Shown here: piece by piece, positions 36,644 through 45,715 of the stretch
Layout: the number at the start of each line of letters is the position of its first letter
Numbering within the stretch: the stretch's first letter is position 1
Assembly (NCBI GenBank): GCA_022788225.1
Contig: JALEVO010000134.1
Coordinates: 1 to 59,237, forward strand
Length of the DNA stretch: 59,237 nt
Reading direction: 5' to 3'
From: Oscillospiraceae bacterium
GTDB taxonomy: Bacteria; Bacillota; Clostridia; Oscillospirales; Ruminococcaceae
The notes under the pieces: model-generated
Told to the model about the DNA's origin: nothing
Seen by the model: the letters and a program-made list of their open reading frames with translations, nothing else
Database searches by the model: none
Translations under genes and position numbers: made by a program

Positions 36644-38242
36644 ATGATAACGACATTCAGTACGGAGGTGACCGTTATTTACAAGGCATTATACAGAAAA
36701 TGGCGGCCGCTTTCTTTTGATGATGTCATTTCCCAGCCGCACATTACAACAATACTTAAAAATCAGATAAAAAACGGCAGAACGGCTCATGCTTATCTTT
36801 TTACCGGTTCAAGGGGAACGGGTAAGACTACCTGTGCAAGAATTTTTGCCAAGGCAGTAAACTGCCCTAATGAAGCAGACGGCAACCCCTGCCTTGAATG
36901 TGATATCTGCCATGACGCAGATGTTTCGGCACTCTCTGATATTATTGAAATTGACGCTGCCTCAAATAACGGCGTTGATGATATCCGTGACCTGCGTGAC
37001 GGCGCTGTGTATACACCGGAAAGATGCAAATACAAAATTTATATTATCGACGAGGTTCATATGCTGTCACCCAGTGCATTTAATGCACTGCTGAAAATCA
37101 TGGAAGAACCTCCGGAATATGTCAAGTTTATTCTTGCGACTACTGAAGTTCACAAGGTTCCGGCAACTATTACTTCAAGATGTCAGCGGTTTGATTTCCG
37201 CAGGATTCTGCCGGAGGATATTAAAAACAGACTGCTTTATATTGCCGGACAGGAAAACTTATCCCTTGACGAAAATGCTGCCGCCCTTATAGCAAAGCTT
37301 TCGGACGGCGGTATGAGAGATGCGCTTTCACTCCTTGACCAGTGCGCCGCATACTCGGATAAAATCGACCTTGATGTTGTGTCATCTGCCGCTGGTATTG
37401 CCGGACGTGACCATCTTTTTGAAATAATTGAGGCGTCGGTGCAGAAACGCCCCGGGGACGCCCTTGAAGTTGCCGAGAGGCTTTACAGTATGTCAAAGGA
37501 TATGCAGAAGCTTTGCGTTGAACTGACTGAACAGTTCCGCAACATGATGCTTATGAAAGTCTGCCCCGAAAAATCCGGACTGCTTGCCTGTATGCCTGAT
37601 GAGATTGAACGGTTGAAATCACTTTCCGACAAGCTGGAGCTTAATGAGATTTTAAGTAAAATTACGATTTTACAGGAATGCAACGAAAAAATCGGCAGGG
37701 CATTAAACAAGCGTGTGGAACTTGAAATGTGCCTTATAAAGCTTTGCACAAGACAGATTTCACAAAAAACACTTGACAATACTGAAATTTATGATAAAAT
37801 AAAACAGTCGGGCAGCTCACAGAGTTATGCTGCCAAGCCTGAACCGACAACTGTTTCACAGGCTGTCAGCCAGCCGGAAGAACAGGTGAAACCGGCAGTT
37901 GATATGTCAAAGCTTAAAGGGTCAGACTTTAAACCGCTGGCTGAATGGACTGCTGTTTTAGAAGAATTCACCCGCATCTGCCCGTCTGTTTCCGGTACAC
38001 TTGCCGGTTCAAAGGCATTTGTCTATAAAAATATCATGCTGATAGACACTCAGAATAAATTTTTCCTGAAACTTTTCAAGGTAAAGGAAAACGTTCAGCA
38101 GCTTGACAAGGCGATACAGACTGTAATGGGTAAGCAATATGTTATAAAGGCGAGATGCTCTTCGGCGGATAAAGAGGACAAAAAAGCTGATATGCTTATT
38201 GAAAAAGCTATAAACAGCGGTATTGAAACTGCTGTTGAATAA
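36644..38242 (+). CDS. dnaX: DNA polymerase III subunit gamma/tau
   Basis: The protein of about 530 residues has the clamp-loader ATPase: KALYRKWRPLSFDDVI, Walker A GSRGTGKTTCARIF, a zinc module (CPNEADGNPCLECDIC), Walker B IIDEVHML, SRC motif in TITSRCQRFDF, then the collar and a variable C-terminal part. The coordinates use an ATG with a weak ribosome site. A perfect GGAGGTGA lies inside that reading, eight bases before an ATT codon from which translation would give the usual family N terminus, so the true start may be 36677. An overlong reading begins inside the SRP RNA and is rejected. Confidence 0.9.
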   Translation: MITTFSTEVTVIYKALYRKWRPLSFDDVISQPHITTILKNQIKNGRTAHAYLFTGSRGTGKTTCARIFAKAVNCPNEADGNPCLECDICHDADVSALSDIIEIDAASNNGVDDIRDLRDGAVYTPERCKYKIYIIDEVHMLSPSAFNALLKIMEEPPEYVKFILATTEVHKVPATITSRCQRFDFRRILPEDIKNRLLYIAGQENLSLDENAAALIAKLSDGGMRDALSLLDQCAAYSDKIDLDVVSSAAGIAGRDHLFEIIEASVQKRPGDALEVAERLYSMSKDMQKLCVELTEQFRNMMLMKVCPEKSGLLACMPDEIERLKSLSDKLELNEILSKITILQECNEKIGRALNKRVELEMCLIKLCTRQISQKTLDNTEIYDKIKQSGSSQSYAAKPEPTTVSQAVSQPEEQVKPAVDMSKLKGSDFKPLAEWTAVLEEFTRICPSVSGTLAGSKAFVYKNIMLIDTQNKFFLKLFKVKENVQQLDKAIQTVMGKQYVIKARCSSADKEDKKADMLIEKAINSGIETAVE

Positions 38243-38282
38243 TATAAAAAATTCTTAATTTAAATATTAAAGGAGTAAAAAA

Positions 38283-38627
38283 ATGAAATCAAGAGTACCT
38301 AAGAATATTGGCGGAGCTCAGAACATGAACTCCATGATTAAACAGGCTCAGAAAATGCAGGATGAAATCACAGAGCTTCAGAACGACATAGAGGCAAGAG
38401 AATTTTCTGCTACTTCAGGCGGCGGACAGGTTGAAGTCGTTGTAACAGGCGCTAAGAACATCAAGTCACTGACTATCAAGCCAGAGGTTGTTGATCCGGA
38501 AGATATCGAAATGCTGCAGGATCTGGTTATCAGCGCTATTAACGAGGCTATGGCTAACGTTGAAAAGACAACAGAAGAGGAAATGAACAAGATCACAGGC
38601 GGAGTTTCATTACCGGGACTGTTCTGA
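38283..38627 (+). CDS. YbaB/EbfC nucleoid-associated protein
   Basis: The 114-residue protein has the family core: a central coiled region ([18 protein letters not shown]), [12 protein letters not shown] and [19 protein letters not shown]. It binds DNA as a dimer. It lies between dnaX and recR as in many bacteria. Confidence 0.92.
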   Translation: MKSRVPKNIGGAQNMNSMIKQAQKMQDEITELQNDIEAREFSATSGGGQVEVVVTGAKNIKSLTIKPEVVDPEDIEMLQDLVISAINEAMANVEKTTEEEMNKITGGVSLPGLF

Positions 38628-38628
38628 T

Positions 38629-39231
38629 ATGGCAGATAACAGTGCACTTCCATTAATTGTCCTTTCCGAACAGTTTGCAAAGCTGCCTGGAATAGGCATG
38701 AAAACTGCCCAGCGCCTTGCTTATGCAGTTATGTCAATGAGCGAGGACGATGCAAAGCAGTTTGCTGACGCTATTATATCGGTAAAAACTGATGTTGGCT
38801 ACTGTAAAATATGTCAGAATCTGACTGAATTTGAGGTATGTCCCATCTGCTCTGATGACAGGCGTGAACAGTCCGTTATCTGTGTTGTGGAAACTCCAAA
38901 GGACGTTACTGCTTTTGAGCGTACCAACGAATACAGCGGTACATATCATGTTCTTCACGGTCTTTTGTCACCTATCAACGGCGTAGGACCTGATGACATA
39001 AAGATAAAGGAACTGCTGGACAGAGTAAACAACGGCGAAGTCACAGAAATTATCATGGCAACAAACCCCACGGTTGAGGGGGAGGCGACCGCCATGTATA
39101 TTGCAAGGCTGTTAAAACCTCTGGGTATAAAGGTTACACGTCTTGCATTTGGAATACCTGTCGGCGGACATCTTGAATATGCTGATGAGGTGACACTTTT
39201 CAAGGCGCTTGAAAACAGAAGTGAAATGTAA
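38629..39231 (+). CDS. recR: Recombination mediator protein RecR
   Basis: The 200-residue protein has a helix-hairpin-helix ([17 protein letters not shown]), a four-cysteine zinc motif ([16 protein letters not shown]), a TOPRIM domain ([20 protein letters not shown]) and the C-terminal Walker-like part. It works with RecO/RecF to load RecA at gaps. It starts two bases after ybaB; its last stop base is the first base of the palindromic element that follows. Confidence 0.95.
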   Translation: MADNSALPLIVLSEQFAKLPGIGMKTAQRLAYAVMSMSEDDAKQFADAIISVKTDVGYCKICQNLTEFEVCPICSDDRREQSVICVVETPKDVTAFERTNEYSGTYHVLHGLLSPINGVGPDDIKIKELLDRVNNGEVTEIIMATNPTVEGEATAMYIARLLKPLGIKVTRLAFGIPVGGHLEYADEVTLFKALENRSEM

Positions 39232-39404
39232 GGCAAAACTGCACAATTAACGGCTGATGCCTTTGCCGTACGTCTGCTTGCAGATTTTCCACCATATCAC
39301 ACAAAAATCTTTTGACATACGCCAGTATGCCTGCAAGATTTTTATGCAATCTGGCAGAAAATCTGACTGCGCATCTGCACGACAATAATTATGCAGTTTT
39401 ACCT
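39231..39404. repeat. Palindromic MITE-like element (family R3)
   Basis: The 174-base element has terminal inverted repeats AGGCAAAACTGCA and TGCAGTTTTACCT with one mismatch, then nested pairs GCAGATTTTC/GAAAATCTG, AAAAATCTT/AAGATTTTT and a central CATAC-GCCA-GTATG hairpin. It carries no gene (readings through it are fortuitous). No clear target-site duplication is visible. Confidence 0.75.
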
Positions 39405-39407
39405 AAA

Positions 39408-39443
39408 AATCCGTACCGGTTTTCCGGTACGGATTCTGTTTTA
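39408..39443. terminator. Bidirectional terminator between recR and the DUF4364-like gene
   Basis: AATCCGTACCGG and CCGGTACGGATT form a 12-bp stem with a TTTT loop. A run of A precedes it and CTGTTTTAT follows it, suiting both directions. Confidence 0.88.
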
Positions 39444-39449
39444 TATAGT

Positions 39450-40043
39450 TTAAAGCTCTTCAGGGTCAAATTGTTCTTCCTCATTGTTGAGGGCAATATT
39501 CAGAATTTTACTGTAAAATCCTGCCGGATTGCGCATTATGTTTCTGCCTATCATTTCAGCCTGCGTACGGTCGGGAGCAAAAAGCTTCATATCCAGCAGG
39601 TCGTCCCCGATATCAAGGCAGCGCAGGTGAACATAATAACCCTTTTCAAGGGGAATATACTCAACCTTGACCTCACTTTCGTATTTGAGCCTTGCAAAAT
39701 AACGAAGTGCCGCCTGCACTATTTTATCACGGTAGGACTTGGGAACGTATCCTCTCAGAGTTTTTGCACAGTTTATGCCTTTTTCAGTAAGAGTGAAGGT
39801 TTTACTGCGGTTTTCTCCTTCCGATACGGTTATGGAATCGTTTTTTATCAGATAATCTATTGCGTCCTGATAGAAAAAGTAATTGATGATGCCGGTAGTC
39901 ACTGATATATCGTAAAGCTGCTCAGAATCAACAGGCTTGTTTATTCTGTAAAGCAGATAGCATATCAGTATTTTAACTGTCTGAACGTCCTTTAACTCTG
40001 TAGAGGCAAGCTCGGACATTTTTGTGTAATTTTCATTTTCCAT
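39450..40043 (-). CDS. DUF4364-like winged-helix protein
   Basis: The 197-residue protein has an N-terminal winged-helix-like half (TVKILICYLLYRINKPVDSEQLYDI, FFYQDAIDYLIKND, FTLTEKG) and a mixed C-terminal half, matching my recollection of the clostridial DUF4364 family. It is probably a DNA-binding regulator; no target is known. It begins with GGGGTGA upstream, directly after aroC, so it may be the last gene of the aro operon. Confidence 0.65.
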   Translation of the reverse strand: MENENYTKMSELASTELKDVQTVKILICYLLYRINKPVDSEQLYDISVTTGIINYFFYQDAIDYLIKNDSITVSEGENRSKTFTLTEKGINCAKTLRGYVPKSYRDKIVQAALRYFARLKYESEVKVEYIPLEKGYYVHLRCLDIGDDLLDMKLFAPDRTQAEMIGRNIMRNPAGFYSKILNIALNNEEEQFDPEEL

Positions 40044-40061
40044 TGCGGTCACCCCGAAAAG

Positions 40062-41156
40062 TTACGCAAAATTAGGATAGTCAAGCATATGTGAAAGAAT
40101 ACCGATATTTACAGCCGCCTCAACGCATGGTACTGCTCTTGGAACTATGCAAGGGTCATGTCTGCCCTTGATTGTGAGAACATCATTTGTCATGTTTTCG
40201 TAGTCGATTGTTTCCTGCGGCTTTGAGATAGACGGAGTAGGCTTTATTGCAACGTTGAGAGTGATTGGCATTCCGGAGGAAATACCGCCCAGTATGCCGC
40301 CGTGATTGTTGGTTTTGGTTTTTACATGACCTCTTTCGTCAACGTAAAAATCATCGTTGTTCTGACTGCCCACCATCTTTGCAGTAAGGAAGCCTGCGCC
40401 GAATTCAAGCCCCTTGACAGCCGGAATACCGAAAATAAGCTGTGCGAGAGTGTTTTCAAGTCCGTCAAACAGAGGAGAACCGATACCTGCCGGAACGTTT
40501 ACACAGGCACACTCAATAATGCCGCCCAGTGATTCACAGCCGACTCTTGCTTTCTGGATATCGTCAAACATTTTCTGACCCTGTTCGTCGTTGATAACAG
40601 GGAATTTTTTGTATCTTACATCAAGGATATCCTGCTTTGAAACATTAGTCCTGTCAAAAACATCGTCCTTGATATTGTGTATTTCAGCTATATGCGCACC
40701 GGTATAAATCCCTCTTTTTTCAAGAATCTGACCGCATACTGCTCCGGCAAAGCACAGCGGTGCAGTAAGTCTGCCTGAAAAATGTCCGCCGCCTCTTACG
40801 TCGTTAAAGCCCTTGTATCTCACTGCACCTGTGTAGTCAGCGTGACCGGGACGTGCAAGCTTGGAAATGTTTGTGTAATCCTTTGAACGTGTGTCAGTAT
40901 TCTGAATGAATGCGCAAAGGGGAGTACCGGTTGTTTTGTCATTTACAAGTCCGGACATTATCTGCGGCAAGTCCTTTTCGGCTCTCATAGTTGTAGTGCC
41001 GTCCTTTTTAGGCGCTCTTCTTGCAAGAAAGCGTCCCAGTTCTTCAATGTCAATATGCTCTCCCGGCGGAAGATTGTCAATAACTACGCCTATTGCAGGA
41101 CCATGTGACTCTCCGAATATTGAAATGGAAATACGATTATTCCATGTTGATGACAT
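40062..41156 (-). CDS. aroC: Chorismate synthase
   Basis: The 364-residue FMN-dependent enzyme has the family landmarks SIFGESHGPAIGVVID, LARPGHADYTGAVRYKG, DVRGGGHFSGRLTAPLCFAG and GGISSGMPI. It converts EPSP to chorismate. Its start lies inside the end of aroA (20-base overlap), indicating coupled translation. Confidence 0.96.
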   Translation of the reverse strand: MSSTWNNRISISIFGESHGPAIGVVIDNLPPGEHIDIEELGRFLARRAPKKDGTTTMRAEKDLPQIMSGLVNDKTTGTPLCAFIQNTDTRSKDYTNISKLARPGHADYTGAVRYKGFNDVRGGGHFSGRLTAPLCFAGAVCGQILEKRGIYTGAHIAEIHNIKDDVFDRTNVSKQDILDVRYKKFPVINDEQGQKMFDDIQKARVGCESLGGIIECACVNVPAGIGSPLFDGLENTLAQLIFGIPAVKGLEFGAGFLTAKMVGSQNNDDFYVDERGHVKTKTNNHGGILGGISSGMPITLNVAIKPTPSISKPQETIDYENMTNDVLTIKGRHDPCIVPRAVPCVEAAVNIGILSHMLDYPNFA

Positions 41157-42372
41157 TAGCAGTTCCTCCCAAATTTATATAATCCCTGAAAAAGTCCGGA
41201 TATGATTTCTCAACGGATTCAGCATTTTTTATTATAACCGGTTCGGTGCAGACTGTTGTGGCAATTGCGGCACTCATGGCGATTCTGTGGTCGCCGGCGC
41301 TGTCGGCAGTACCGCCCTTTAAATCTGCGTGTTCAATAATAAGACCGTCATCTGTGGGAATGATTTTTCCGCCCAGCGCATTGACAGCCTGTGCAGTTGC
41401 GGCAAGCCTGTCGCTTTCCTTGATTTTCAGACGTGCGGCATTGTAAATTTCAGACTTTCCGTTACAGAAAGTACCAAGAACTCCCAGAATTGGAACAAGG
41501 TCGGGAACATCTGAGGCGTCAATACTGAAACCGTCCGGTGTATCACTATTATTATAGCACAAGCCGCTGACAATTTCAACAATTTTCTTGTCGCCCTGAC
41601 TGCTTTCTTCCCTGAGATTATTTATCTTTATATCACTTCCCAGTACATTTGCAACATAAAAGAAAGCCGCCTGAGAGTAATCTCCCTCAACTGAAACGTC
41701 CCTTGAAATGTATTTCTGACCGCCTTTTATGAAATAGCCGTTTGCAGTTTCAGAAATTTCAACCCCGAACTGTTTAAGACAGGATACAGTCATGTCCGCA
41801 TAGGGCTTTGACTCAAGGCGTGAGGTCATGACGATTTCGGAATCATTTTCAAGGAGCGGCAGGGCAAAGAGCAGTCCTGTTATAAACTGGGAGGAAACGT
41901 TTCCCTCAAGTTCAAAAATACCCGCTTCAAGCTTTCCCTTAACGGTAAAGGGCATTGTGTTGTTATACTCAAATTCAATGCCTTTTTTTGTAAGTTCACG
42001 GATATACGGTGTAATAGGTCTTTCCGGCAGACGTCCCTGTCCTCTGTAAACAGCGGTTATGCCTAAAGCGGCGGTGACCGGAATCATGAATCGCAGTGTC
42101 GAACCGCTTTCACAGCAGTCGATATCAGCGTTTTCCGAAATATTTCCGGCAATGCCCTTTACTGTGACGCTGTTTCCGGATACGCTTATTTCTGCACCGG
42201 CGGCTGTAAGAGCGTCGATTGTTGCATAGATATCCTTTGAAAAGGTAACGTTTGACACAACAGAAGTACCCTCGGCAAGTGCAGCAGATATAAGCATTCT
42301 GTGAGTCATGCTTTTGGAGGAGGGGATATTTACTTCGCCTTTAAGCTTTGACGGGATTATTTTTATATCCAT
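41137..42372 (-). CDS. aroA: 5-enolpyruvylshikimate-3-phosphate synthase
   Basis: The 411-residue enzyme has SKSMTHRMLISAALAEG, ESGSTLRFMIPV, the arginine in RGQGRLPERPI, GDYSQAAFF and KESDRLAATAQA. It joins shikimate 3-phosphate with PEP. Middle gene of aroB-aroA-aroC, one base from aroB. Confidence 0.96.
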   Translation of the reverse strand: MDIKIIPSKLKGEVNIPSSKSMTHRMLISAALAEGTSVVSNVTFSKDIYATIDALTAAGAEISVSGNSVTVKGIAGNISENADIDCCESGSTLRFMIPVTAALGITAVYRGQGRLPERPITPYIRELTKKGIEFEYNNTMPFTVKGKLEAGIFELEGNVSSQFITGLLFALPLLENDSEIVMTSRLESKPYADMTVSCLKQFGVEISETANGYFIKGGQKYISRDVSVEGDYSQAAFFYVANVLGSDIKINNLREESSQGDKKIVEIVSGLCYNNSDTPDGFSIDASDVPDLVPILGVLGTFCNGKSEIYNAARLKIKESDRLAATAQAVNALGGKIIPTDDGLIIEHADLKGGTADSAGDHRIAMSAAIATTVCTEPVIIKNAESVEKSYPDFFRDYINLGGTANVINME

Positions 42373-42373
42373 A

Positions 42374-43420
42374 TCACTTACCCTCCATAAGTCTGTTGAA
42401 CTCGTCTACAGTAACTCTCTTGATTTCTGCCTTTCCGATTTCACGGCAGACAATGTAATTTATATTTCCGCTTTCACGCTTTTTGTCGTTTGAACAGAGT
42501 TTCAGAAGTTCGTGTACCGGTGCGTCACACTTTACCGGCAGTTTGTATGCAGTAATGCAGTTTTTCAGCTTTTCAAGTATTTCGGGACTGCATTCTATTT
42601 CGGTAATCATGCACATACCCATTGCCACTGCACTTCCGTGAGTGTAGGTTTCGTAGTTGTAGTAGCTTTCAACTGCGTGACCAAGGGTGTGACCAAAATT
42701 GAGTATCATTCTTTCACCCGTGTCAAACTCGTCGTTTTCCACAACATCACGTTTGATTGAAACACTGCTGTAAACGATATCGTCAACGATTTCTGAAACA
42801 TTTTCAAGATTGTGTGAGGCGATAAGGTCGAAAAGTCTGCTGTCACGAATCATGCCGTACTTGATGGCCTCCGCCATACCGTCGGACAGAATCTCATCCG
42901 ACAGGGTAGACAGCACATCCGAGTCACAGATAACGCATTTCGGCTGCTTGAAAGCACCTACAAGATTTTTTCCGCAGGGGAGGTCTATTGCGGTTTTACC
43001 GCCCACAGAGGAGTCTATCTGTGCAAGAAGAGTGGTTGGGATCTGTATGTAGTCAAGTCCTCTTAAAAATGTTGCGGCGGCAAAGCCGGTTATGTCGCCT
43101 ACAACGCCGCCGCCAAGTGCGATAATGCAGTCGGTGCGGGTTATGTTGTTTTCACAGAGGAAAGTGTAGATTTGGTTGAGGGTTTCAGTGGATTTGGAGC
43201 TTTCGCCGTTGGGAAAAACGAATTTGCAGACTGAAAATCCTGCGTTTTCAAGAGAATCAGTAACAGTCTTTCCGTAAAGACCGTCAACAATATCATCAGT
43301 AATAACGGCGGTTCTGCGTGTTTTTACAGTATCAGCGATAATACTGCCACAGTTTTTCAGCGAACCTCTTTCTATGTATATGTTATATGAAATACTTGCT
43401 TTAACGGTTATCGTTTTCAT
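42374..43420 (-). CDS. aroB: 3-dehydroquinate synthase
   Basis: The 348-residue NAD- and metal-dependent enzyme has NGESSKSTETL, ALGGGVVGDITGFAAATFLRGLDY, PTTLLAQIDSSVGGKTAIDL and the metal histidines in NFGHTLGHAVES. It performs the second shikimate step. First gene of the aro operon; ribosome site GGGAGG. Confidence 0.96.
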   Translation of the reverse strand: MKTITVKASISYNIYIERGSLKNCGSIIADTVKTRRTAVITDDIVDGLYGKTVTDSLENAGFSVCKFVFPNGESSKSTETLNQIYTFLCENNITRTDCIIALGGGVVGDITGFAAATFLRGLDYIQIPTTLLAQIDSSVGGKTAIDLPCGKNLVGAFKQPKCVICDSDVLSTLSDEILSDGMAEAIKYGMIRDSRLFDLIASHNLENVSEIVDDIVYSSVSIKRDVVENDEFDTGERMILNFGHTLGHAVESYYNYETYTHGSAVAMGMCMITEIECSPEILEKLKNCITAYKLPVKCDAPVHELLKLCSNDKKRESGNINYIVCREIGKAEIKRVTVDEFNRLMEGK

Positions 43421-43479
43421 TATGTGCCTCCCGATTTTGCCTGTTCATTCCGTGAACGATAATAAGTTACCTGTAAATT

Positions 43480-43508
43480 ATTATATCATATGTTTATGCA
43501 CATTTCAA
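43480..43508 (-). promoter_or_regulatory. Promoter of the aro operon
   Basis: On the minus strand, TTGAAA (43503-43508), 17 bases, TATAAT (43480-43485). Confidence 0.7.
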
Positions 43509-43542
43509 GACATTAAAGCGTAAAATTGCGGAATGGAATACA

Positions 43543-43577
43543 AAAAGTCTGTATCGTGTTTCAGATACAGACTTTCA
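43543..43577 (-). terminator. Terminator of the aspartate kinase gene
   Basis: AAAGTCTGTATC pairs with GATACAGACTTT around a short loop, with a T-run on the minus strand just after the stop codon. Confidence 0.85.
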
Positions 43578-43581
43578 AAAA

Positions 43582-44910
43582 TTATTCAACTGAATTAATA
43601 AACATATCGTAAATTCTGCGGATAGCCTCTTCAAAGTCCTCTTCGCCTATACCGATAATAACGTTAAGCTCGCTTGAACCCTGGTCAATCATCTTGACAT
43701 TGATTCTTGCATGAGCCATTGATGCAAAAATTCTTGCGGCAGTACCTCTTGTTCTTCTCATGCCGCGTCCCACAACTGCAAGCATGGCAATGCCCTTTTC
43801 AAGTTCGATATGGTCGGGAGCGACTGCTTTTCTGATTTTGGAAAGAACCTCGTCTTCCTTGCCTTCGATATCGCTGTAAGGGAAAATCAGGGAAAGCGTA
43901 TCAATGCCGGACGGCATATGCTCAATTGAAATTCCGCTCTCTTCCAGTACTTCCAGAACCTTTACACAAAAACCAAGTTCGCTGTTCATCATTGCCTTTT
44001 CGATATTGATGGCAGCAAAGCCTTTCTTTCCGGCAATACCAGTAATTGTGTATTTGTTTATCTCGTCCTCCGGAACTTCGGAAACTATCATTGTGCCGCT
44101 GTCTTCCGGACGGTTTGTATTCTTGATATTAATAGGAATTCCCGCTGTTCTTACAGGGAAAATAGCGTCCTCATGCAGAACTGTCGCACCCATATATGAA
44201 AGCTCTCTCAGTTCCTTATATGTGATAACGCTGATAGCCTTGGGATTGTCAACAATTCTCGGGTCTGAAACAAGGAATCCGGAAACGTCAGTCCAGTTCT
44301 CATAAACCTCTGCTTTTACAGCACTGGCAATAATCGAACCGGTTACATCAGAACCGCCTCTTGAAAATGTTCTTACAACGCCGTTTTCGTCTGCACCGTA
44401 AAAGCCCGGAATAACTGCGGACTCAACGTCCTTGAGTCTTGCACGAAGCTTTGGCTGTGTCTTGTCATTGTTGAAAGTTCCGTCCTCATCAAAAACAATT
44501 ACCTCGGCGGCGTCAATAAATTCATAGCCTAAAAGCTTTGCGATAATAATACCGTTTAAATATTCACCACGGCTTGCGGCATATTCACTGCCTGCCTTTG
44601 CAGTAATATTTTTCTTGATTGTTTCAAATTCACTGTCAAGGGAAAGGTCTATTCCCAGTTCTTCTATAATACCGTTGTAACGGTCAGCAATTGCCTGAAA
44701 TGCGTTGTTGATGCTCTTGTTTTCCATTGCAAGCTTGTTGCAGTTATAGAGCATATCTGTTACCTTTATATCGTCTGAAAAACGCTTGCCCGGAGCAGAC
44801 GGTACAACAAATCTGCGTTTGTCATCGCTTTTGATTATGTTAGCGGCTTTTGTTATCTGCTTTGCGTCTGCAAGACTGCTGCCGCCGAATTTTACAACTT
44901 TGACATTCAT
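43582..44910 (-). CDS. Aspartate kinase
   Basis: The 442-residue protein begins VVKFGGSSLADAKQI and contains ITVFSRGGSD-like VRTFSRGGSDVTGSIIA, and two C-terminal ACT modules (about 300-440; FAAINIEKAMMNSELGF and VVGRGMRRTRGTAARIF). It phosphorylates aspartate for the lysine, threonine and methionine branches and is probably feedback-regulated by one of these. Which isozyme it is (lysC-like or other) is not clear. Own promoter and terminator. Confidence 0.93.
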   Translation of the reverse strand: MNVKVVKFGGSSLADAKQITKAANIIKSDDKRRFVVPSAPGKRFSDDIKVTDMLYNCNKLAMENKSINNAFQAIADRYNGIIEELGIDLSLDSEFETIKKNITAKAGSEYAASRGEYLNGIIIAKLLGYEFIDAAEVIVFDEDGTFNNDKTQPKLRARLKDVESAVIPGFYGADENGVVRTFSRGGSDVTGSIIASAVKAEVYENWTDVSGFLVSDPRIVDNPKAISVITYKELRELSYMGATVLHEDAIFPVRTAGIPINIKNTNRPEDSGTMIVSEVPEDEINKYTITGIAGKKGFAAINIEKAMMNSELGFCVKVLEVLEESGISIEHMPSGIDTLSLIFPYSDIEGKEDEVLSKIRKAVAPDHIELEKGIAMLAVVGRGMRRTRGTAARIFASMAHARINVKMIDQGSSELNVIIGIGEEDFEEAIRRIYDMFINSVE

Positions 44911-44950
44911 AAATAATTCTCCTTAAAAACCTTGATTCTCATACTTAAAT

Positions 44951-44979
44951 AGTATATTGTATTTGCAGAAAAAAATCAA
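44951..44979 (-). promoter_or_regulatory. Promoter of the aspartate kinase gene
   Basis: On the minus strand, TTGATT (44974-44979), 17 bases, TATACT (44951-44956). The leader is short and shows no lysine riboswitch. Confidence 0.6.
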
Positions 44980-45105
44980 GAGTAATAGATTACAAATTAT
45001 TTCCTGATAAGCTATGTTCTTTTGGTGAATACGCTTGTATGCCACAGACGGACAGTTGATGATGCTCCGTGTGGCAGTGGACAAAGCCATTTTTTTGTAT
45101 AAAAG

Positions 45106-45146
45106 TAAAACTCGGAAACGGCGTATTTACGCTGTTTCCGAGCATA
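45106..45146 (-). terminator. Orphaned terminator of the tRNA-Met/tRNA-Glu operon
   Basis: On the minus strand, CTCGGAAACAGCGT pairs with ACGCCGTTTCCGAG (one mismatch) and is followed by TTTTACTTTTAT. It lies directly beyond the left att repeat, in the place where the tRNA-Glu transcript would end if the integrated element were absent. Confidence 0.75.
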
Positions 45147-45151
45147 TGTCG

Positions 45152-45174
45152 TGGTGACCCGTACGGGAATTGAA
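45152..45174. other. Left attachment site (att direct repeat)
   Basis: These 23 bases (beginning TGGTGACCCG and ending GGAATTGAA) are identical to 51716-51738 inside tRNA-Glu, covering CCA, the acceptor 3' strand and most of the T arm. The tRNA-like match ends here, so this is a remnant and not a tRNA gene. Confidence 0.88.
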
Positions 45175-45286
45175 ATGACATCCTTGCTTTTCTCAATTTA
45201 TAGTGATGTCCCTCAAAGCTCGATTTTATGCGGTTTTCTCAAAATCAAATTTTGTAATCAAATGCGATTTTGAGTCGATTTTTGCC

Positions 45287-45310
45287 AAAATAAGTGGCAA
45301 ATAAGTGGCA
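45287..45310 (+). other. Candidate integrase arm-type sites, left end
   Basis: Two tandem copies of AAGTGGCA, with an 11-base period (ATAAGTGGCAA twice). The 24-base stretch is identical and in the same orientation at 51625-51648 near the other end. The 460-base gap between the aspartate kinase and HepT genes holds this, the att repeat, the old terminator, the kinase promoter and a short hairpin at 45040-45076. Confidence 0.6.
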
Positions 45311-45370
45311 GATTCTAAATCCGATATGATACATATTTCTACAACTTCCCGATTTTAAAGTCGGGATTTT

Positions 45371-45715
45371 TTATTCTTTGATGATACCTTCAAAGAAAGT
45401 TTTAACTTGTGGCAGTTCACCGATAACTATATCCCAGATAGTCTTATAATCAAGAGTGCCATAACGATGAGCACATACATTACGGAGCTGTTTGAAATTT
45501 CTCCAGTCGATTTCTGTCGGGTGTTCTAACTTAAACTCCTCAGAAAAATGTGTTGTAAGTTCACCCATAGCGAGCAACTGCATTGTTACTCCGTCCTGAA
45601 TTAACTCGTCATTCATAAACTCATCAAGAGAGTTGTTACAGCGATTTAAGTAGCGTTCAATTCGTTCGCAATGAGCTACCATATGCTGAGCAACGTTTAA
45701 ATCTTTGTTATTCAT
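45371..45715 (-). CDS. hepT: HepT-type HEPN toxin (DUF86)
   Basis: The 114-residue all-alpha protein has the HEPN ribonuclease motif R-x4-H-x-Y at Arg78, His83 and Tyr85 (RNVCAHRY). HepT toxins are ribonucleases that are silenced when the partner MntA transfers adenylates onto the tyrosine. It follows the mntA gene with an 8-base overlap. Confidence 0.85.
   Translation of the reverse strand: MNNKDLNVAQHMVAHCERIERYLNRCNNSLDEFMNDELIQDGVTMQLLAMGELTTHFSEEFKLEHPTEIDWRNFKQLRNVCAHRYGTLDYKTIWDIVIGELPQVKTFFEGIIKE

Noticed and set aside
39312-39905. Long plus-strand reading across the palindromic element and the DUF4364-like gene
   Set aside because: It runs antisense to a gene with good family-like sequence and through a hairpin element; no ribosome site.
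45040-45076. Hairpin TGCCACA...TGTGGCA as a terminator
   Set aside because: There is no T-run directly after it and no gene ends beside it; significance is unclear.
45152-45174. A second tRNA-Glu gene
   Set aside because: Only the 3' 23 bases match; the rest of the tRNA is missing, so it is the att duplicate.
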